Shown here: positions 36,238 through 45,346 of the stretch, in pieces | Layout: each line of letters opens with the position of its first letter | Numbering within the stretch: the first letter of the stretch is position 1 | Source of the DNA: Rhizobium sp. Root482 | Lineage (GTDB): Bacteria > Pseudomonadota > Alphaproteobacteria > Rhizobiales > Rhizobiaceae | DNA length: 54,426 nucleotides | NCBI RefSeq assembly: GCF_001426565.1 | Contig: NZ_LMFA01000001.1 | Span: forward strand, 27,273-81,698 | Direction of reading: 5' to 3' | The notes under the pieces: model-generated | Database searches by the model: none | What the model was told of the DNA's origin: nothing | Seen by the model: the letters and a program-made list of their open reading frames with translations, nothing else | Translations under genes and position numbers: made by a program

Positions 36238-37463
36238 CCGCGTCCGAGCCCGGTTTGGGAACCTGCTGCGCGGGTCGGTGGCGCCACGACCGGCAGTGAT
36301 GTCAGAGAAACGACGCTCGCCGACATATCCGAAGCCACCAGCATGGGTTTGGCTGGTGCATTGCTCCCAGCATCAGATATCGGCCCAACGTCGAATGTCT
36401 GTATCTGGGCGATCCGAGCGAGTGTTGGGCTTTGTCCGTTCATCGTGCCTGATACGAGTGCGACGAAAGCCGTATGGACGGCGACTGGCATCAGCAGACC
36501 GATGGTCATGACCGTATCTGATATTCCCAGATCATGGCCGATATAGCCCCAGCCGCCGCACAGCGTTGATGCCGCTAGAATGATCAGCGTCGTATGTGCA
36601 GGTGAGAAGCCCTGGTCGAGCAAAAGGTGATGCATGTGCCAGCGGTCCGCCGACATCGGACTGCGCCGAGCCCAGGTCCGGCGAACCATCAGGCTTAAAG
36701 TGTCGATCACAGGAACGATAATGATCCAGGCCAACACGGGAAATGCGATGGCGTTCGGGCCGCATGACAGGCGCAAGATGAGATAGGCAATGGTTGCGCC
36801 GAGTGCCGTGCTTCCGGCATCGCCGAGAAACACACTGGCCCTTTTGCGAAAGGGGCTTCGCATGTTGAAGAACAGGAATCCAAAGATTGCCGCCATCAGC
36901 ATCTCGATCGGAAAGATGAGCGTCCCGTCGCCGGCTTCTGCCGCAAAGAGCATCAGCCAGGGCAAGGCCATGGCCGCTGAACCGCCGGCCAGTCCATCGA
37001 CGCCGTCCAGCATGTTCCAGGCATTGATCGACCCGGACACGAAGACAATCGCAAAAACGAAAACCACAGGCACCGGGCCTATGTCTGCTGGAAAAAGCGT
37101 ACCGAAGGAAATGGTCGACAACGGCAGGGCGTTGATGAGCAGTGCGGCTGCGGCAAACTGCAGGGAGAGCCTAAGGCGGGCGGGGAGTGCATGCATGTCG
37201 TCGACCATGCCGACAATGACGATTACGGCAAGGCCGATCCAGGCGACCGCGTCGAGCACGTCGTGCGCGCCCGAAAAGAAAAGGCTTGCCGTGAAAACTG
37301 AGAAGATGCAAACGCCGCCGCAAAGCGGGATCACGCCTTCGTGCTGCTTGCGCGCGTCGGGATGGTCGATCAGCGCGAGATGGACAGCGGCGCGACGCAT
37401 GATGCTGATCAGCAAGACGCTTAGGGTGATCGTGCCGATGATGCTGATCGAAAGAGCGAACAT
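36228..37463 (-). CDS. MraY/WecA-like undecaprenyl-phosphate sugar-1-phosphate transferase
   Basis: 411 residues from ATG 37463 with GGAG eight bases before; the frame stays open upstream but is not coding. About 11 membrane segments. Catalytic motifs of the polyprenyl-phosphate glycosyltransferase family: VGMVDDMHALPARLRL (metal-binding Asp-Asp), NAWNMLDGVDGLAGG, FLGDAGST and the cytoplasmic HMHHLLLDQGFS. The enzyme starts repeat-unit synthesis by moving a HexNAc-phosphate or hexose-phosphate onto undecaprenyl phosphate. A Ser/Pro-rich C-terminal tail of ~60 residues after the last segment is unusual. It leads the minus-strand unit with the YdcF-like, Wzy-like and WcaF-like genes. Confidence 0.9.
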   Translation of the reverse strand: MFALSISIIGTITLSVLLISIMRRAAVHLALIDHPDARKQHEGVIPLCGGVCIFSVFTASLFFSGAHDVLDAVAWIGLAVIVIVGMVDDMHALPARLRLSLQFAAAALLINALPLSTISFGTLFPADIGPVPVVFVFAIVFVSGSINAWNMLDGVDGLAGGSAAMALPWLMLFAAEAGDGTLIFPIEMLMAAIFGFLFFNMRSPFRKRASVFLGDAGSTALGATIAYLILRLSCGPNAIAFPVLAWIIIVPVIDTLSLMVRRTWARRSPMSADRWHMHHLLLDQGFSPAHTTLIILAASTLCGGWGYIGHDLGISDTVMTIGLLMPVAVHTAFVALVSGTMNGQSPTLARIAQIQTFDVGPISDAGSNAPAKPMLVASDMSASVVSLTSLPVVAPPTRAAGSQTGLGRGWL

Positions 37464-37720
37464 GATCTTGCTCCGGATTTTGGCGTGGGACGAGCCGGTG
37501 ATTTTTGGCGGACGGTTGAAATGTGTCGAGCAGGGGTGTGCGTCACGATAGCGAAGTAGCCCGGGGGCGTTAACGTGACCGAAAGGAGAGGGGGGATCGT
37601 CCATTCGGAAGGGCGCACATCCATTCAGGGCATTGTCTCGTGCGGACAACCGGCTTAGCCTTGGCTTCTCCGCTCTTACGGGAAGGCGGCAAGGCCTGGG
37701 TCGAATGAGGAGAAACGTTT

Positions 37721-38968
37721 GTGATCCACGATTTTTGCGTTGTCGGCGCAGGCATTGTCGGGCTGGCGACCGCAGCCGAACTTCTTCGCCGCTGGCCCGA
37801 CGCCAGCGTCGTTGTTCTTGAGAAGGAACCCCACGTCGCGGTTCACCAGACAGGCCACAACAGCGGCGTCATCCATGCGGGGATCTACTACAAGCCCGGG
37901 AGCGTGAAGGCGGATTTTTGCCGCCGTGGCGCAGAGGCGACCCGCGACTTTTGCGACCAACACGCGATCGCCTATGAAACACGTGGCAAACTGGTCGTTG
38001 CAACGACGCAGACAGAGAGGCAAGGGCTGGATCAACTGGAGGCGAATGCCCATGCCAACGGGATCGGTGTCGAGAAGATCGACGCAGTTGAGCTTCGCCG
38101 CCGCGAGCCCCGCCTCTCAGGCCTCGCGGCGCTGTTCGTGCCCGAGACGGGCATCGTCGATTACTCCCAGTTATGTGACGCGCTCAGTCGCTCCCTTGTT
38201 CGGGCCGGCGGTGAGCTCGTTCTCGGCGTCGAGGTTGAGGCCATTTCCGAAACAGGTTCCTGCGTCATTGTCCATGCAGGCGGCAGGACGTGGCGGACCT
38301 CCAACTTCATCGCCTGCGCGGGCCTGCAGTCCGACCGAATAGCTCGCCTCGCCGGACTTCCTGTCGATTATCGGATCATCCCTTTCCGGGGCGAATACTA
38401 CGACGTCGTTCAGCAGGAGCGCACGCGCGTCCATCATCTGATCTATCCCGTCCCGTCCCCCGACTTGCCCTTTCTCGGCATCCATCTAACGCCCACCATC
38501 CACGGCGGACTGACGGCCGGACCCAATGCGGTTTTGGGCCTCGCCCGCGAAGGTTATCGGCGGGGCTCGCTAGACATTGGGGATGTCGCAGACTACTTGT
38601 CCTTCCCTGGATTCTGGCGGCTCTTGCGCCGGCACTGGCGATCTGGTCTGGGTGAATGGAAAAACTCCCTTTCGAAGCCGCAATATGTTGCGGAATGTCG
38701 AAAGTTTCTTCCGGAGCTGAAAGACGACGATCTTCAGCCCCGCGCGGCCGGCATTCGGGCCCAGGCGGTAACGCGCAGTGGCGATCTGATCCACGACTTC
38801 CTGTTTCTGGACACGGCGAGAATGGTCCACGTCTGCAACGCCCCTTCGCCAGCCGCAACCTCTGCGATCCCCATCGCCCGTCACATTGCCGATCTCGTTC
38901 AAAAAAAGGACGCGCTCCCACGCTCGGTCACGGTAGGACGGCAGTTCGACGATGCGGGCCTATCTTGA
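37721..38968 (+). CDS. lhgO: L-2-hydroxyglutarate oxidase (FAD)
   Basis: 415 residues from GTG 37721, with AGGAG upstream. DAO-type FAD fold: DFCVVGAGIVGLATAAELL, VVLEKEPHVAVHQTGHNSGV, YYKPGSVKADFCRRGA, FVPETGIVDYSQLCDAL, IPFRGEYYDV, GIHLTPTIHGGLTAGPNAVL and HVCNAPSPAATSAIPIARHI, which together are distinctive for LhgO/YgaF. It oxidises L-2-hydroxyglutarate to 2-oxoglutarate and passes electrons to the quinone pool at the membrane. It is divergent from the WecA-like gene and has no obvious link to the polysaccharide; it may simply mark the edge of the locus. Confidence 0.92.
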   Translation: MIHDFCVVGAGIVGLATAAELLRRWPDASVVVLEKEPHVAVHQTGHNSGVIHAGIYYKPGSVKADFCRRGAEATRDFCDQHAIAYETRGKLVVATTQTERQGLDQLEANAHANGIGVEKIDAVELRRREPRLSGLAALFVPETGIVDYSQLCDALSRSLVRAGGELVLGVEVEAISETGSCVIVHAGGRTWRTSNFIACAGLQSDRIARLAGLPVDYRIIPFRGEYYDVVQQERTRVHHLIYPVPSPDLPFLGIHLTPTIHGGLTAGPNAVLGLAREGYRRGSLDIGDVADYLSFPGFWRLLRRHWRSGLGEWKNSLSKPQYVAECRKFLPELKDDDLQPRAAGIRAQAVTRSGDLIHDFLFLDTARMVHVCNAPSPAATSAIPIARHIADLVQKKDALPRSVTVGRQFDDAGLS

Positions 38969-39349
38969 ATGGCACCGCGTCATTGCATGCATCACTTTCA
39001 AGGATTGCGCGTTAAACCGCGCCGCGAGGGCGGCCGCAATTGTCTCGACGCTGACACGCGGATTGTTTACACTATAGCTCTTAGCTCGACTTTGTAGATT
39101 ATGCGGCAAGCACAGTGCCTGTGTCATGCGCTTGACGCGGCTTGATTGGGATTTGGGAATGTCCGGGTCTGGCGGGTATTGTCGATAGATGCCCTGGTCC
39201 CAAAACGTCATGCGGGCTGCGCCGATTGCGTCCGAGAAGGGTGACGTTCGTTTTCGTGTACCATGCTGCGGTGTCACCGACGGATGCTTTTCAAGCCAAG
39301 CGCGAAGATGCGCGCGCACCTGCCCGTCGATCTGTGAGGAAAAGTCCAT
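38960..39349 (-). CDS. Hypothetical protein, weakly supported
   Basis: A possible 129-residue product from ATG 39349 that ends 9 bases inside the convergent lhgO gene. It contains no motif I recognise (IDGQVRAHLRAWLEKHP near the start, VSVETIAAALAARFNAQSLK near the end, predicted helical). No ribosome binding site is clear. It may be a real small gene or chance coding in a decayed spacer. Confidence 0.25.
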   Translation of the reverse strand: MDFSSQIDGQVRAHLRAWLEKHPSVTPQHGTRKRTSPFSDAIGAARMTFWDQGIYRQYPPDPDIPKSQSSRVKRMTQALCLPHNLQSRAKSYSVNNPRVSVETIAAALAARFNAQSLKVMHAMTRCHSR

Positions 39350-39557
39350 CTGGAATTCTGGCCGAAGCATCTGGGCAAGGCGTGGTCTCCTTCGTCCAAA
39401 ATGGCGCTGGGCCGAGCATCGAGGCGGTGCTCGGCAGCTCCGACGCATACTTTAAATGGGGAGGCACCCCTTGCCCACGCAACAATGCACCTCCCTGCAA
39501 AACCGAAGAAAACATGGTAGGATCGCGAGCGCGCTTTTTCAATTGGTGGAGACCGTG
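38969..39557. other. Spacer of ~590 bp, no firm gene
   Basis: Apart from the weak minus-strand frame ending at 38960, nothing here looks like a gene. The stretch at 39050-39110 is AT-richer. The ribosome binding site of the SnoaL-like gene (GGAG, six bases before ATG 39558) lies at its right end. Confidence 0.4.
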
Positions 39558-39929
39558 ATGGACTTGCGTCGGCGACTGAGGGATTTGTGCGATGCTTTCA
39601 ACGCACATGACATCGATCTTATCATGACCTACTTTGCTGAAGACTGCATATTGGAAATGCCACGCGGACAACATCCATGGGGGTCTCGCTTCGAAGGCAA
39701 GACCAAGGTGCGAGAGGCTCTGGCGTCGCGTTTTCAGGGTCTGCCTGACGTTGCCTACAACAATGCTGAGCATTTCGTCGATGAAGCATCCGGAACTGGG
39801 ATATCGAGATGGTTTCTCATGGGTACGTCGGTCAACGGGACAAAAACGGAAGTCCAGGGTTGCGATCTTTATACGTTTCGAAACGGCAAGGTGATCCGCA
39901 AAGATTCCTATTGGAAGATCGTCGAGTAG
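39558..39929 (+). CDS. SnoaL/NTF2-like small protein
   Basis: 123 residues from ATG 39558 (GGAG at six bases). Cone-shaped NTF2-like fold features: RLRDLCDAFNAHDIDLIMTY, FAEDCILEMPRG, FEGKTKVREALASRF and the closing CDLYTFRNGKVIRKDSYWKI. This fold covers polyketide cyclases, ketosteroid isomerase-like enzymes and non-enzymatic ligand binders, so no reaction can be assigned. It stands alone between lhgO and the ABC transporter genes, and converges on the binding-protein terminator. Confidence 0.85.
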   Translation: MDLRRRLRDLCDAFNAHDIDLIMTYFAEDCILEMPRGQHPWGSRFEGKTKVREALASRFQGLPDVAYNNAEHFVDEASGTGISRWFLMGTSVNGTKTEVQGCDLYTFRNGKVIRKDSYWKIVE

Positions 39930-40102
39930 CCACAACACCAGATGTGGACGTTCTTGAAGGGCCGCAGCTTTGAGCCGTCGGTCGGCTTTCTCCCTCCACT
40001 CTAATGTCCAAGGCCGGGGAACAGTGGGCATCGCCGAAAAGACGAAGCTCGTGCCACTGGACAAGCTGAAATCGCTCTTCAACACACCCGTAGGACCAAA
40101 GT

Positions 40103-40129
40103 TTGCCCCACGCTTATCGCGTGGGGCAA
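40103..40129 (-). terminator. Rho-independent terminator after the ABC binding-protein gene
   Basis: A perfect 11-bp inverted repeat (arms TTGCCCCACGC at 40103-40113 and its complement at 40119-40129) with a 5-base loop, seven bases past the stop codon of the minus-strand gene. On that strand the stem is followed by a short, weak T tract (ACTTTGG). Confidence 0.65.
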
Positions 40130-40135
40130 TGAGGT

Positions 40136-41275
40136 TCAGCGTGAATTGGTCAACCAGAAATCCTGCCAATCCTGCAGCTTGGCAAAATCGTCCGGTGTCG
40201 TTTCGGAGTGGTTGACATAGAGGCGGTCCACGACGTTCGCAATGCCGGAGGCTTCGCCTTCCGGCATCTTTGCGTCCCTATTCGTGGAGATCTTGCCGTC
40301 CCCAAGCTGGGGCGCCATGCCTTCCTCGGTCATCATGAAGCGGACGAAGAGTTTCGCGGTGTTTGGGCTTTTGGTGCCGCTAGCGATGACCGCGACCCGC
40401 GGGGTGAGCTGGCCGATCCAGGGCTTCATCTCCTTGCAGATGCCCATGCCATAGCCGTCCTTCTTCGCGTCGCGGAAGATGGCCGCGCTGAGGAACCCGA
40501 TCGGCGGCTTTTCTTCCTTGGCGCCGACGATCGGGCCGACATCCGTGTCGCTTTTCGTGACCTTCGGCTTGTTCTGGGCAAGACGCTTGACCCATTCGGC
40601 CGTCGCGTTCGCTTCGTCGGTTTTCAGCTCTTCGTCGAACTGCGCCTTATAGGCTTCGCGCATTGCGACATCCTCATGGGTCGCGAGCTGGTTGAACCAG
40701 AACATGGTCTCGTTGCGCAGCAGGGGATCGGGTATAGCGACGCGACCCTTCCATTCCTCTGTCGTCAGCGCCCAGAGATTGTCGACGGGGCAGGTGTCGC
40801 CATGGACGTCGGTATTGTAGGCAAATACCCACGGATTATTGCTGGTGATTGCCGGGCTCTGATATTCGGCCGGGATCTTGTCCTTGATATCCGGAGCGAG
40901 CCAGGAAATGCCAAAACCCTGCGGCAGGATCTGGCTCGTCACCGAGGGCAGGTTGCTCATGTTGAAGACGTCGGTGCGAACATTGTCGGCGGCCGCTTCG
41001 CGGGCGATGACCTGTTCCTGGTCCTGGCCGCTCATCTTCACGCCCGTCGCCTTGAGACCGTACTTGTTCGAGAAATTCTCGGCCATCGAGACGATCTTGC
41101 CGGTCGCGTCGATGACGGTAATCGGCTCCTCTGTCTTGGCCGCCTCGATCAGCGCCTCCAGCGAGTATTCGCTGTCCGGAATGCCAATTTCCTTTGCCTC
41201 TTGCGCCTTGGCGCTTGCAAGGCCAATTGCCAGGACCGAAACGCCGGCCAGCATGTACGTCGATATCTTAGGCAT
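40136..41275 (-). CDS. Fbp/Afu-type ABC transporter substrate-binding protein
   Basis: 379 residues from ATG 41275 behind GGAGG (six bases). Signal peptide residues 1-24 (LAGVSVLAIGLASAKA). The mature part resembles iron(III)- and organophosphate-type binding proteins of the FbpA/PotD-like class: ITVIDATGKIVSMAENFSNK, TDVFNMSNLPSVTSQILPQG, NPWVFAYNTDV, TEEWKGRVAIPDPLLRNETM, FVRFMMTEEGM. The paired Tyr residues typical of true ferric-binding proteins near the C-terminus are not obvious, so the ligand may be an organic or phosphorylated anion instead of iron. It is the last gene on the minus strand of a unit with the ATPase and permease; the ATPase ends 36 bp upstream. Confidence 0.88.
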   Translation of the reverse strand: MPKISTYMLAGVSVLAIGLASAKAQEAKEIGIPDSEYSLEALIEAAKTEEPITVIDATGKIVSMAENFSNKYGLKATGVKMSGQDQEQVIAREAAADNVRTDVFNMSNLPSVTSQILPQGFGISWLAPDIKDKIPAEYQSPAITSNNPWVFAYNTDVHGDTCPVDNLWALTTEEWKGRVAIPDPLLRNETMFWFNQLATHEDVAMREAYKAQFDEELKTDEANATAEWVKRLAQNKPKVTKSDTDVGPIVGAKEEKPPIGFLSAAIFRDAKKDGYGMGICKEMKPWIGQLTPRVAVIASGTKSPNTAKLFVRFMMTEEGMAPQLGDGKISTNRDAKMPEGEASGIANVVDRLYVNHSETTPDDFAKLQDWQDFWLTNSR

Positions 41276-41310
41276 AGTTTTCCTCCATAGCCCTTGGTTG
41301 CGCATCCCCG

Positions 41311-42411
41311 TCAGGGGGCGATGCGTTTCTTCTCCCGGTCGAAGAGATGCAGCTGCTCCCTCTCGACCCAGAAATGGGTGCGTTCTCCCGCCTTCATGCG
41401 CGGGTTCTCGGTTGCGATGGCGAAGAAGCGGCTTTCCTCGATGTCGAGTTCGACGATCCAGCTACCACCCGTCGGGACGATGTCGACGATGGTACCTTGT
41501 CCCGCCGCGCGCTTGGCAACCTCTTCCTCGGAAAGGACCCCCAGTCGCGTGGCTTCCGGCCGAATGCCGGCGGATGCGACGGTGGCGGCGTCAACGCCGA
41601 AGTGCACGAGGAGGCGGCCGAGCCAGGCGCGCAATGGCCCGGGCTCGTCCTCTCCCCGCTCGATGACGTTGATGGGAAGGCTGCCGACGAATTCGGCGAC
41701 GAAACGATTTGCAGGGCGCTCATAAATGTCGTCGGGGGTTCCGATCTGCTGCAACTCGCCCTCGCTCATCACGGCGATCGTGGTGGCAAGCGTCATCGCC
41801 TCCCATTGATCATGCGTGACGAAGACGATGGTCGAGCCGGCCTCGGCATGAATCCGCTTCAGCTCCGCGCGCATTTCGAGCCGCAGTTTGGCGTCGAGGT
41901 TCGACAACGGCTCGTCGAGCAGGATGACGGAAGGGTTCAGCGCCAGCATGCGGGCGAGCGCCACACGCTGCTGCTGACCGCCGGAAAGCTGTGCCGGATA
42001 GCGCTGGGCATATCGGGCAATGCCGAGTTTCGTCATGACCTGGTCGATGATGGCGTCGCGCTCGGCAGCCGGCATCTTGCGCAGAGTGAGACCGAACGCA
42101 ACATTGTCGCGGATCGTCATGTGCGGCCAGAGCGCGTAATTCTGGAAGACCAGACCCATATTGCGCTTTTCCGGTAGGGTGAAAATGCCCTCCGAAACGG
42201 AAACGATCGGCTTTCCGTCGACGAGGATGCGCCCGTCCGTCGGGTGCTCGAGGCCGGCAATCATGCGCAAGGTCGTCGTCTTTCCGCACCCGGAGGGACC
42301 GAGCAGGCAGAGGAATTCCGAGGCGCCGATTTCCATGCTGAGGTTGCCGATGGCGTCAGGGCCGGTGCGACCGTAGCTCTTGTGGATGTTTTCCAAGGTG
42401 ATGGCGGACAT
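41311..42411 (-). CDS. ABC transporter ATP-binding protein, FbpC/PotA type
   Basis: 366 residues from ATG 42411, whose A is shared with the permease stop (TAATG). The frame stays open 630 bases further upstream within the permease gene but is not coding there. Walker A GPSGCGKTTT, Q-loop VFQNYALWPHM, signature LSGGQQQR, Walker B VILLDEPLSNLDA, switch His in VTHDQ. After residue ~240 follows a TOBE-type C-terminal domain (LGRLLVHFGVDAATVASAGI, GTIVDIVPTGGSWIVELDI) found in importers of this class. Energises uptake with the coupled permease and binding protein. Confidence 0.94.
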   Translation of the reverse strand: MSAITLENIHKSYGRTGPDAIGNLSMEIGASEFLCLLGPSGCGKTTTLRMIAGLEHPTDGRILVDGKPIVSVSEGIFTLPEKRNMGLVFQNYALWPHMTIRDNVAFGLTLRKMPAAERDAIIDQVMTKLGIARYAQRYPAQLSGGQQQRVALARMLALNPSVILLDEPLSNLDAKLRLEMRAELKRIHAEAGSTIVFVTHDQWEAMTLATTIAVMSEGELQQIGTPDDIYERPANRFVAEFVGSLPINVIERGEDEPGPLRAWLGRLLVHFGVDAATVASAGIRPEATRLGVLSEEEVAKRAAGQGTIVDIVPTGGSWIVELDIEESRFFAIATENPRMKAGERTHFWVEREQLHLFDREKKRIAP

Positions 42412-44249
42412 TATTTGCTTCCCATGCCGTCTGAGAGGTTGGCCTTGCCGATCTTCTGGACGAGCATCGTGCCGGTGAAGGCGACGACGCAGAGCATCAC
42501 GACCACCGCGTTGGCGGCCTGGCTGTAGCCGTAGTCGACAAGGCGGATTGCGTAGGTCGTGAGCAGGTCCGTGCCGGGAACCGCAAGCACGACGACGAGA
42601 CTGAGGCCCTTGATGCCGGAAATGAAGGGCAAGAGGATTGCCGAAACGAGCGCGCCGCGCTGGATCGGCAGGACGATGGAGCGCATGCGGCGGAACCAGC
42701 CGGCGCCGACGATCTGCCCCGCTTCTTCCGGCTCCCGGCCGAGCTGCATCATCGAGGAAATGCCGGCCCGTGAAGCGAAGGGCATCTGATCTGCGAGGAT
42801 CGCGAGGACGAGGATGACCGGCGTGCCGTAAAGTGCCGGCAGCGGCGGGCGGGCGACGGCGAACATCGAGAGATAAGCCGCCGCAAACGCGATGCCCGGC
42901 ACCAGATAGGGCAGGAAGGTGATCTGCCGAAGCGCAACGGAAACCATGCCCACCGGTGATCGGACCACGGCATAGCCGACGAGGAGGCCGAGTGTCCCGG
43001 CGCCTAAGGCCGCGATACCCACCATCCAGACGGTGTTCCACAGCGCCAGCCAGAATTCACCGGTGAGCAGAATGCCCTGATGAAGTGCCGTCGTGCCGAG
43101 ATCGGTGCCGATCCAGTAATCGAGGGTGAAATTGTCCAGGCTGAACGAACCTGGCACGCGCATCACCGTGGTCAGCGTCAGCGCGATGAGGGGTATTCCG
43201 GCGCTGACAAGAAAGACCGTGAACGCCCAGGCAAGTGCCGGCATCTGCCACTTGCCGAGCGGTGTCTGGCGGACCATGGCGCCCTTCGAGCCGATGGTCA
43301 CGAAACGTTTGGCTTCTTTCAGAAGCCGCATGTCGATCACGATGGAGAGCGTGCCGAGGAGCACGATCATACCGGCAAGCACGGCCGAGGCTCCGGCCTG
43401 GCTGGTCGAGATGGCGCGGAACAGTGAGGTGGCGAGCACATCGAAGCCGACCGGGACACCGAGCACATAGGCGACACCGAAGTCTCCAAGGCATTTGGCG
43501 AAGATGAGGGTTGCGGCCGATACCAGCGAGGGCATCATCAATGGCAGGATAATCCGGCGCGCGACGATGACCGGACCGGCGCCGAGACTGCGCGCCGAAT
43601 CCTCCAGCTGCGTATCGAACTGCTTTAGGGCATTACCGAACAGCAGGACAACGAAGGGCGCGTAGTGTAGCGCCAGGATCAGTGCGATCGGCAGCGCACC
43701 ATAGGCCAGCCAGTCCGGCGGCGTGAGACCGAAGGTCTCCATCCAGCCAGGCTGGCCGCCGGTCGTGCGGTTCTTGAAGAGGGTAAGCCAAGCAAGCGCG
43801 AAGGTCCAGGACGGCAGCATGTAGGGCAGAAGCAGTGCTGTCGAAAACCACCTCTTGCCCGTGAGGTCGGTGCGGCTGAGCAGCCAGCCGATGGGGGCGC
43901 CCACCAGGAATGCAAGCACGATCGCGGCAGCAGAGATGATCGCCGTATGGGCGAGCGGCCACCAGAAGAGATCTCGCGATATCGGCGAGATGAGTACGCG
44001 GGTGAGGTAATAGAGGGTCAGGTCCCCAAGACCCTGCCGGGTGCGTGCGAGATCGGCGAAATGCACCGTCACCGCATCGACCAGCAGGAGCAGGACCGGG
44101 GCGAGGATGAGATAGCCGAAGACGACCAAAAGCAGGAGCGCGAGCAGGAGCGTCGGGTCGGCGCTGTTGACGCGGACCAGATAGGACAGTCTTTTCCAGA
44201 CCGGCCGGGGACGCAGCGGGCCGTCCGGCAAAGGGATTTGCAGGGTCAT
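42411..44249 (-). CDS. ABC transporter double permease (FbpB/ThiP type)
   Basis: 612 residues containing two fused permease halves, each with about six membrane segments and an EAA-type loop facing the ATPase: QLEDSARSLGAGPVIVARRI in the first half and EPEEAGQIVGAGWFRRMRSI in the second. This is the layout of iron(III), 2-aminoethylphosphonate and phosphoglycerate-type importers. It lies between the PhnD-like binding protein gene (36 bp upstream) and the ATPase gene (one-base overlap), so all four are probably one transcript. Substrate specificity is set by the binding proteins and is not readable from the permease. Confidence 0.92.
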   Translation of the reverse strand: MTLQIPLPDGPLRPRPVWKRLSYLVRVNSADPTLLLALLLLVVFGYLILAPVLLLLVDAVTVHFADLARTRQGLGDLTLYYLTRVLISPISRDLFWWPLAHTAIISAAAIVLAFLVGAPIGWLLSRTDLTGKRWFSTALLLPYMLPSWTFALAWLTLFKNRTTGGQPGWMETFGLTPPDWLAYGALPIALILALHYAPFVVLLFGNALKQFDTQLEDSARSLGAGPVIVARRIILPLMMPSLVSAATLIFAKCLGDFGVAYVLGVPVGFDVLATSLFRAISTSQAGASAVLAGMIVLLGTLSIVIDMRLLKEAKRFVTIGSKGAMVRQTPLGKWQMPALAWAFTVFLVSAGIPLIALTLTTVMRVPGSFSLDNFTLDYWIGTDLGTTALHQGILLTGEFWLALWNTVWMVGIAALGAGTLGLLVGYAVVRSPVGMVSVALRQITFLPYLVPGIAFAAAYLSMFAVARPPLPALYGTPVILVLAILADQMPFASRAGISSMMQLGREPEEAGQIVGAGWFRRMRSIVLPIQRGALVSAILLPFISGIKGLSLVVVLAVPGTDLLTTYAIRLVDYGYSQAANAVVVMLCVVAFTGTMLVQKIGKANLSDGMGSK

Positions 44250-44285
44250 TGGATCACTTCTGGTTCGTAACCGTGTGTTCAGGGC

Positions 44286-45248
44286 TCAGTCCGGTAAGGC
44301 GCCGACCGCGTCGGTAACCGCGCGGACCGTTCGCCATGCCTCGTCGTATCGGACCGGCAGGAATTGTTCGTCGCCGTTGAAGGCGGCCGTCATGTCTGCC
44401 GGAAAATGGAAGGAAAAGAAGCAGGTTTTCAATTTGTGCGCCAGCGCAGGATCGAGATCGTGCGCATGGGCGAAGGCTGCTGTCGGAAAGAGGGGGCTTT
44501 CATAAAGGATGCGAATGGCAGCACGGTCGATCGCCCCGCGTTCCACCAGACGCTCGAGAACATCAGACGCGACCGCCGCCATGTCATAGTCGCCTGAAAG
44601 CACGCCCATGACCGACTTGTCGTGCGCCCCGGACATGATCGGCCGATAGTCGGTATCGGGAATGAGGCCCTGGGCAGGAAAGAGTGCGCGGGGCGCAAGG
44701 TTGCCGGAGTTTGACGCGGCGGAGACATGGGCGACGCGCTTTCCCTTCAGATCTGTCAATGCGCGGTAGGCCGAATCGGCTCGCACGATCGCGACGAGAT
44801 GATAACCTCGCACGGCGCCGCTTTGTCCTTTCGCGGCAAAGGGCACGGCGCCTGCGGTATTGACCGCCGCGACCGTCGGTCCGGTGGAAAATCCTGCGAA
44901 ATGCAGGCGGCCGGCCCGCATGGCTGCAATTTCCGCCGAGACGGATTGGATGGGATAATAGACAATCTGGCGATCGAGACAGGCTGAAAGATGTTGCGTG
45001 AACGGGCGAAACAGCTGGGCGTAGACAGCCGGATCCTCAATCGGGGCGAACGCCCAGACGAGCGTATCGGGATCGCGCAATTTCGACCTGTCCGTCGGCA
45101 GGTCCGCAACGAGATCGCCATCGACGTCGCAATAGGCCTGGTCGAGAGCTGCGCGCTGATGGCACGGCCCAGCGTAAGCAGCGGCGCTGCCGGTCGACAG
45201 AAAAACGACCAGCATTCCGCATGCTGCAAGGATGCGGTGGTATTTCAT
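44286..45248 (-). CDS. PhnD-like phosphate/phosphonate-type periplasmic binding protein
   Basis: 320 residues with a signal peptide (residues 1-26, ending AAAYA). Matches the PhnD/type-2 binding fold: WAFAPIEDPAVYAQLFRPFT, YPIQSVSAEIAAMRAGRLHF, LTDLKGKRVAHVSAASNSGN and the typical SGAHDKSVMGVLSGDYDMAA near residue 205. Relatives bind phosphonates, phosphite, or arsenite (AioX) and some only pass the signal to a sensor kinase. It is the first gene on the minus strand, facing the two-component system across a 98-bp gap, and may act either as a second binding protein of the importer or as a ligand sensor. Confidence 0.88.
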   Translation of the reverse strand: MKYHRILAACGMLVVFLSTGSAAAYAGPCHQRAALDQAYCDVDGDLVADLPTDRSKLRDPDTLVWAFAPIEDPAVYAQLFRPFTQHLSACLDRQIVYYPIQSVSAEIAAMRAGRLHFAGFSTGPTVAAVNTAGAVPFAAKGQSGAVRGYHLVAIVRADSAYRALTDLKGKRVAHVSAASNSGNLAPRALFPAQGLIPDTDYRPIMSGAHDKSVMGVLSGDYDMAAVASDVLERLVERGAIDRAAIRILYESPLFPTAAFAHAHDLDPALAHKLKTCFFSFHFPADMTAAFNGDEQFLPVRYDEAWRTVRAVTDAVGALPD

Positions 45249-45346
45249 TTTCTCCTCCCGAAGGATTTTACCGTCTCGCGTTTGGCAAAGTCCTTGCTGT
45301 AAGATGACAGATATTCCGAAATTCCTGTCAGAGTCCTGTCAACCTC
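45249..45346. promoter_or_regulatory. Divergent promoter region with CCTGTCA direct repeats
   Basis: Lies between the PhnD-like gene and the response regulator gene. TCCTGTCA occurs at 45323-45330 and 45334-45341, an 11-bp period, the spacing favoured by OmpR/PhoB-type dimers. The complementary TGACAG at 45305-45310 makes an inverted pair with the first copy. The second copy ends five bases before ATG 45347, so a bound regulator would block its own gene. No ribosome binding site is seen before that ATG. Binding by the adjacent regulator is inferred. Confidence 0.5.

Noticed and set aside
39291..40169. 292-residue minus-strand open frame
   Set aside because: It runs across the well-supported SnoaL-like gene on the other strand and shows no domain.
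42412..43041. 5' extension of the ABC ATPase frame by 210 codons
   Set aside because: It lies inside the permease gene in another frame; the ATPase domain starts at ATG 42411, which overlaps the permease stop.
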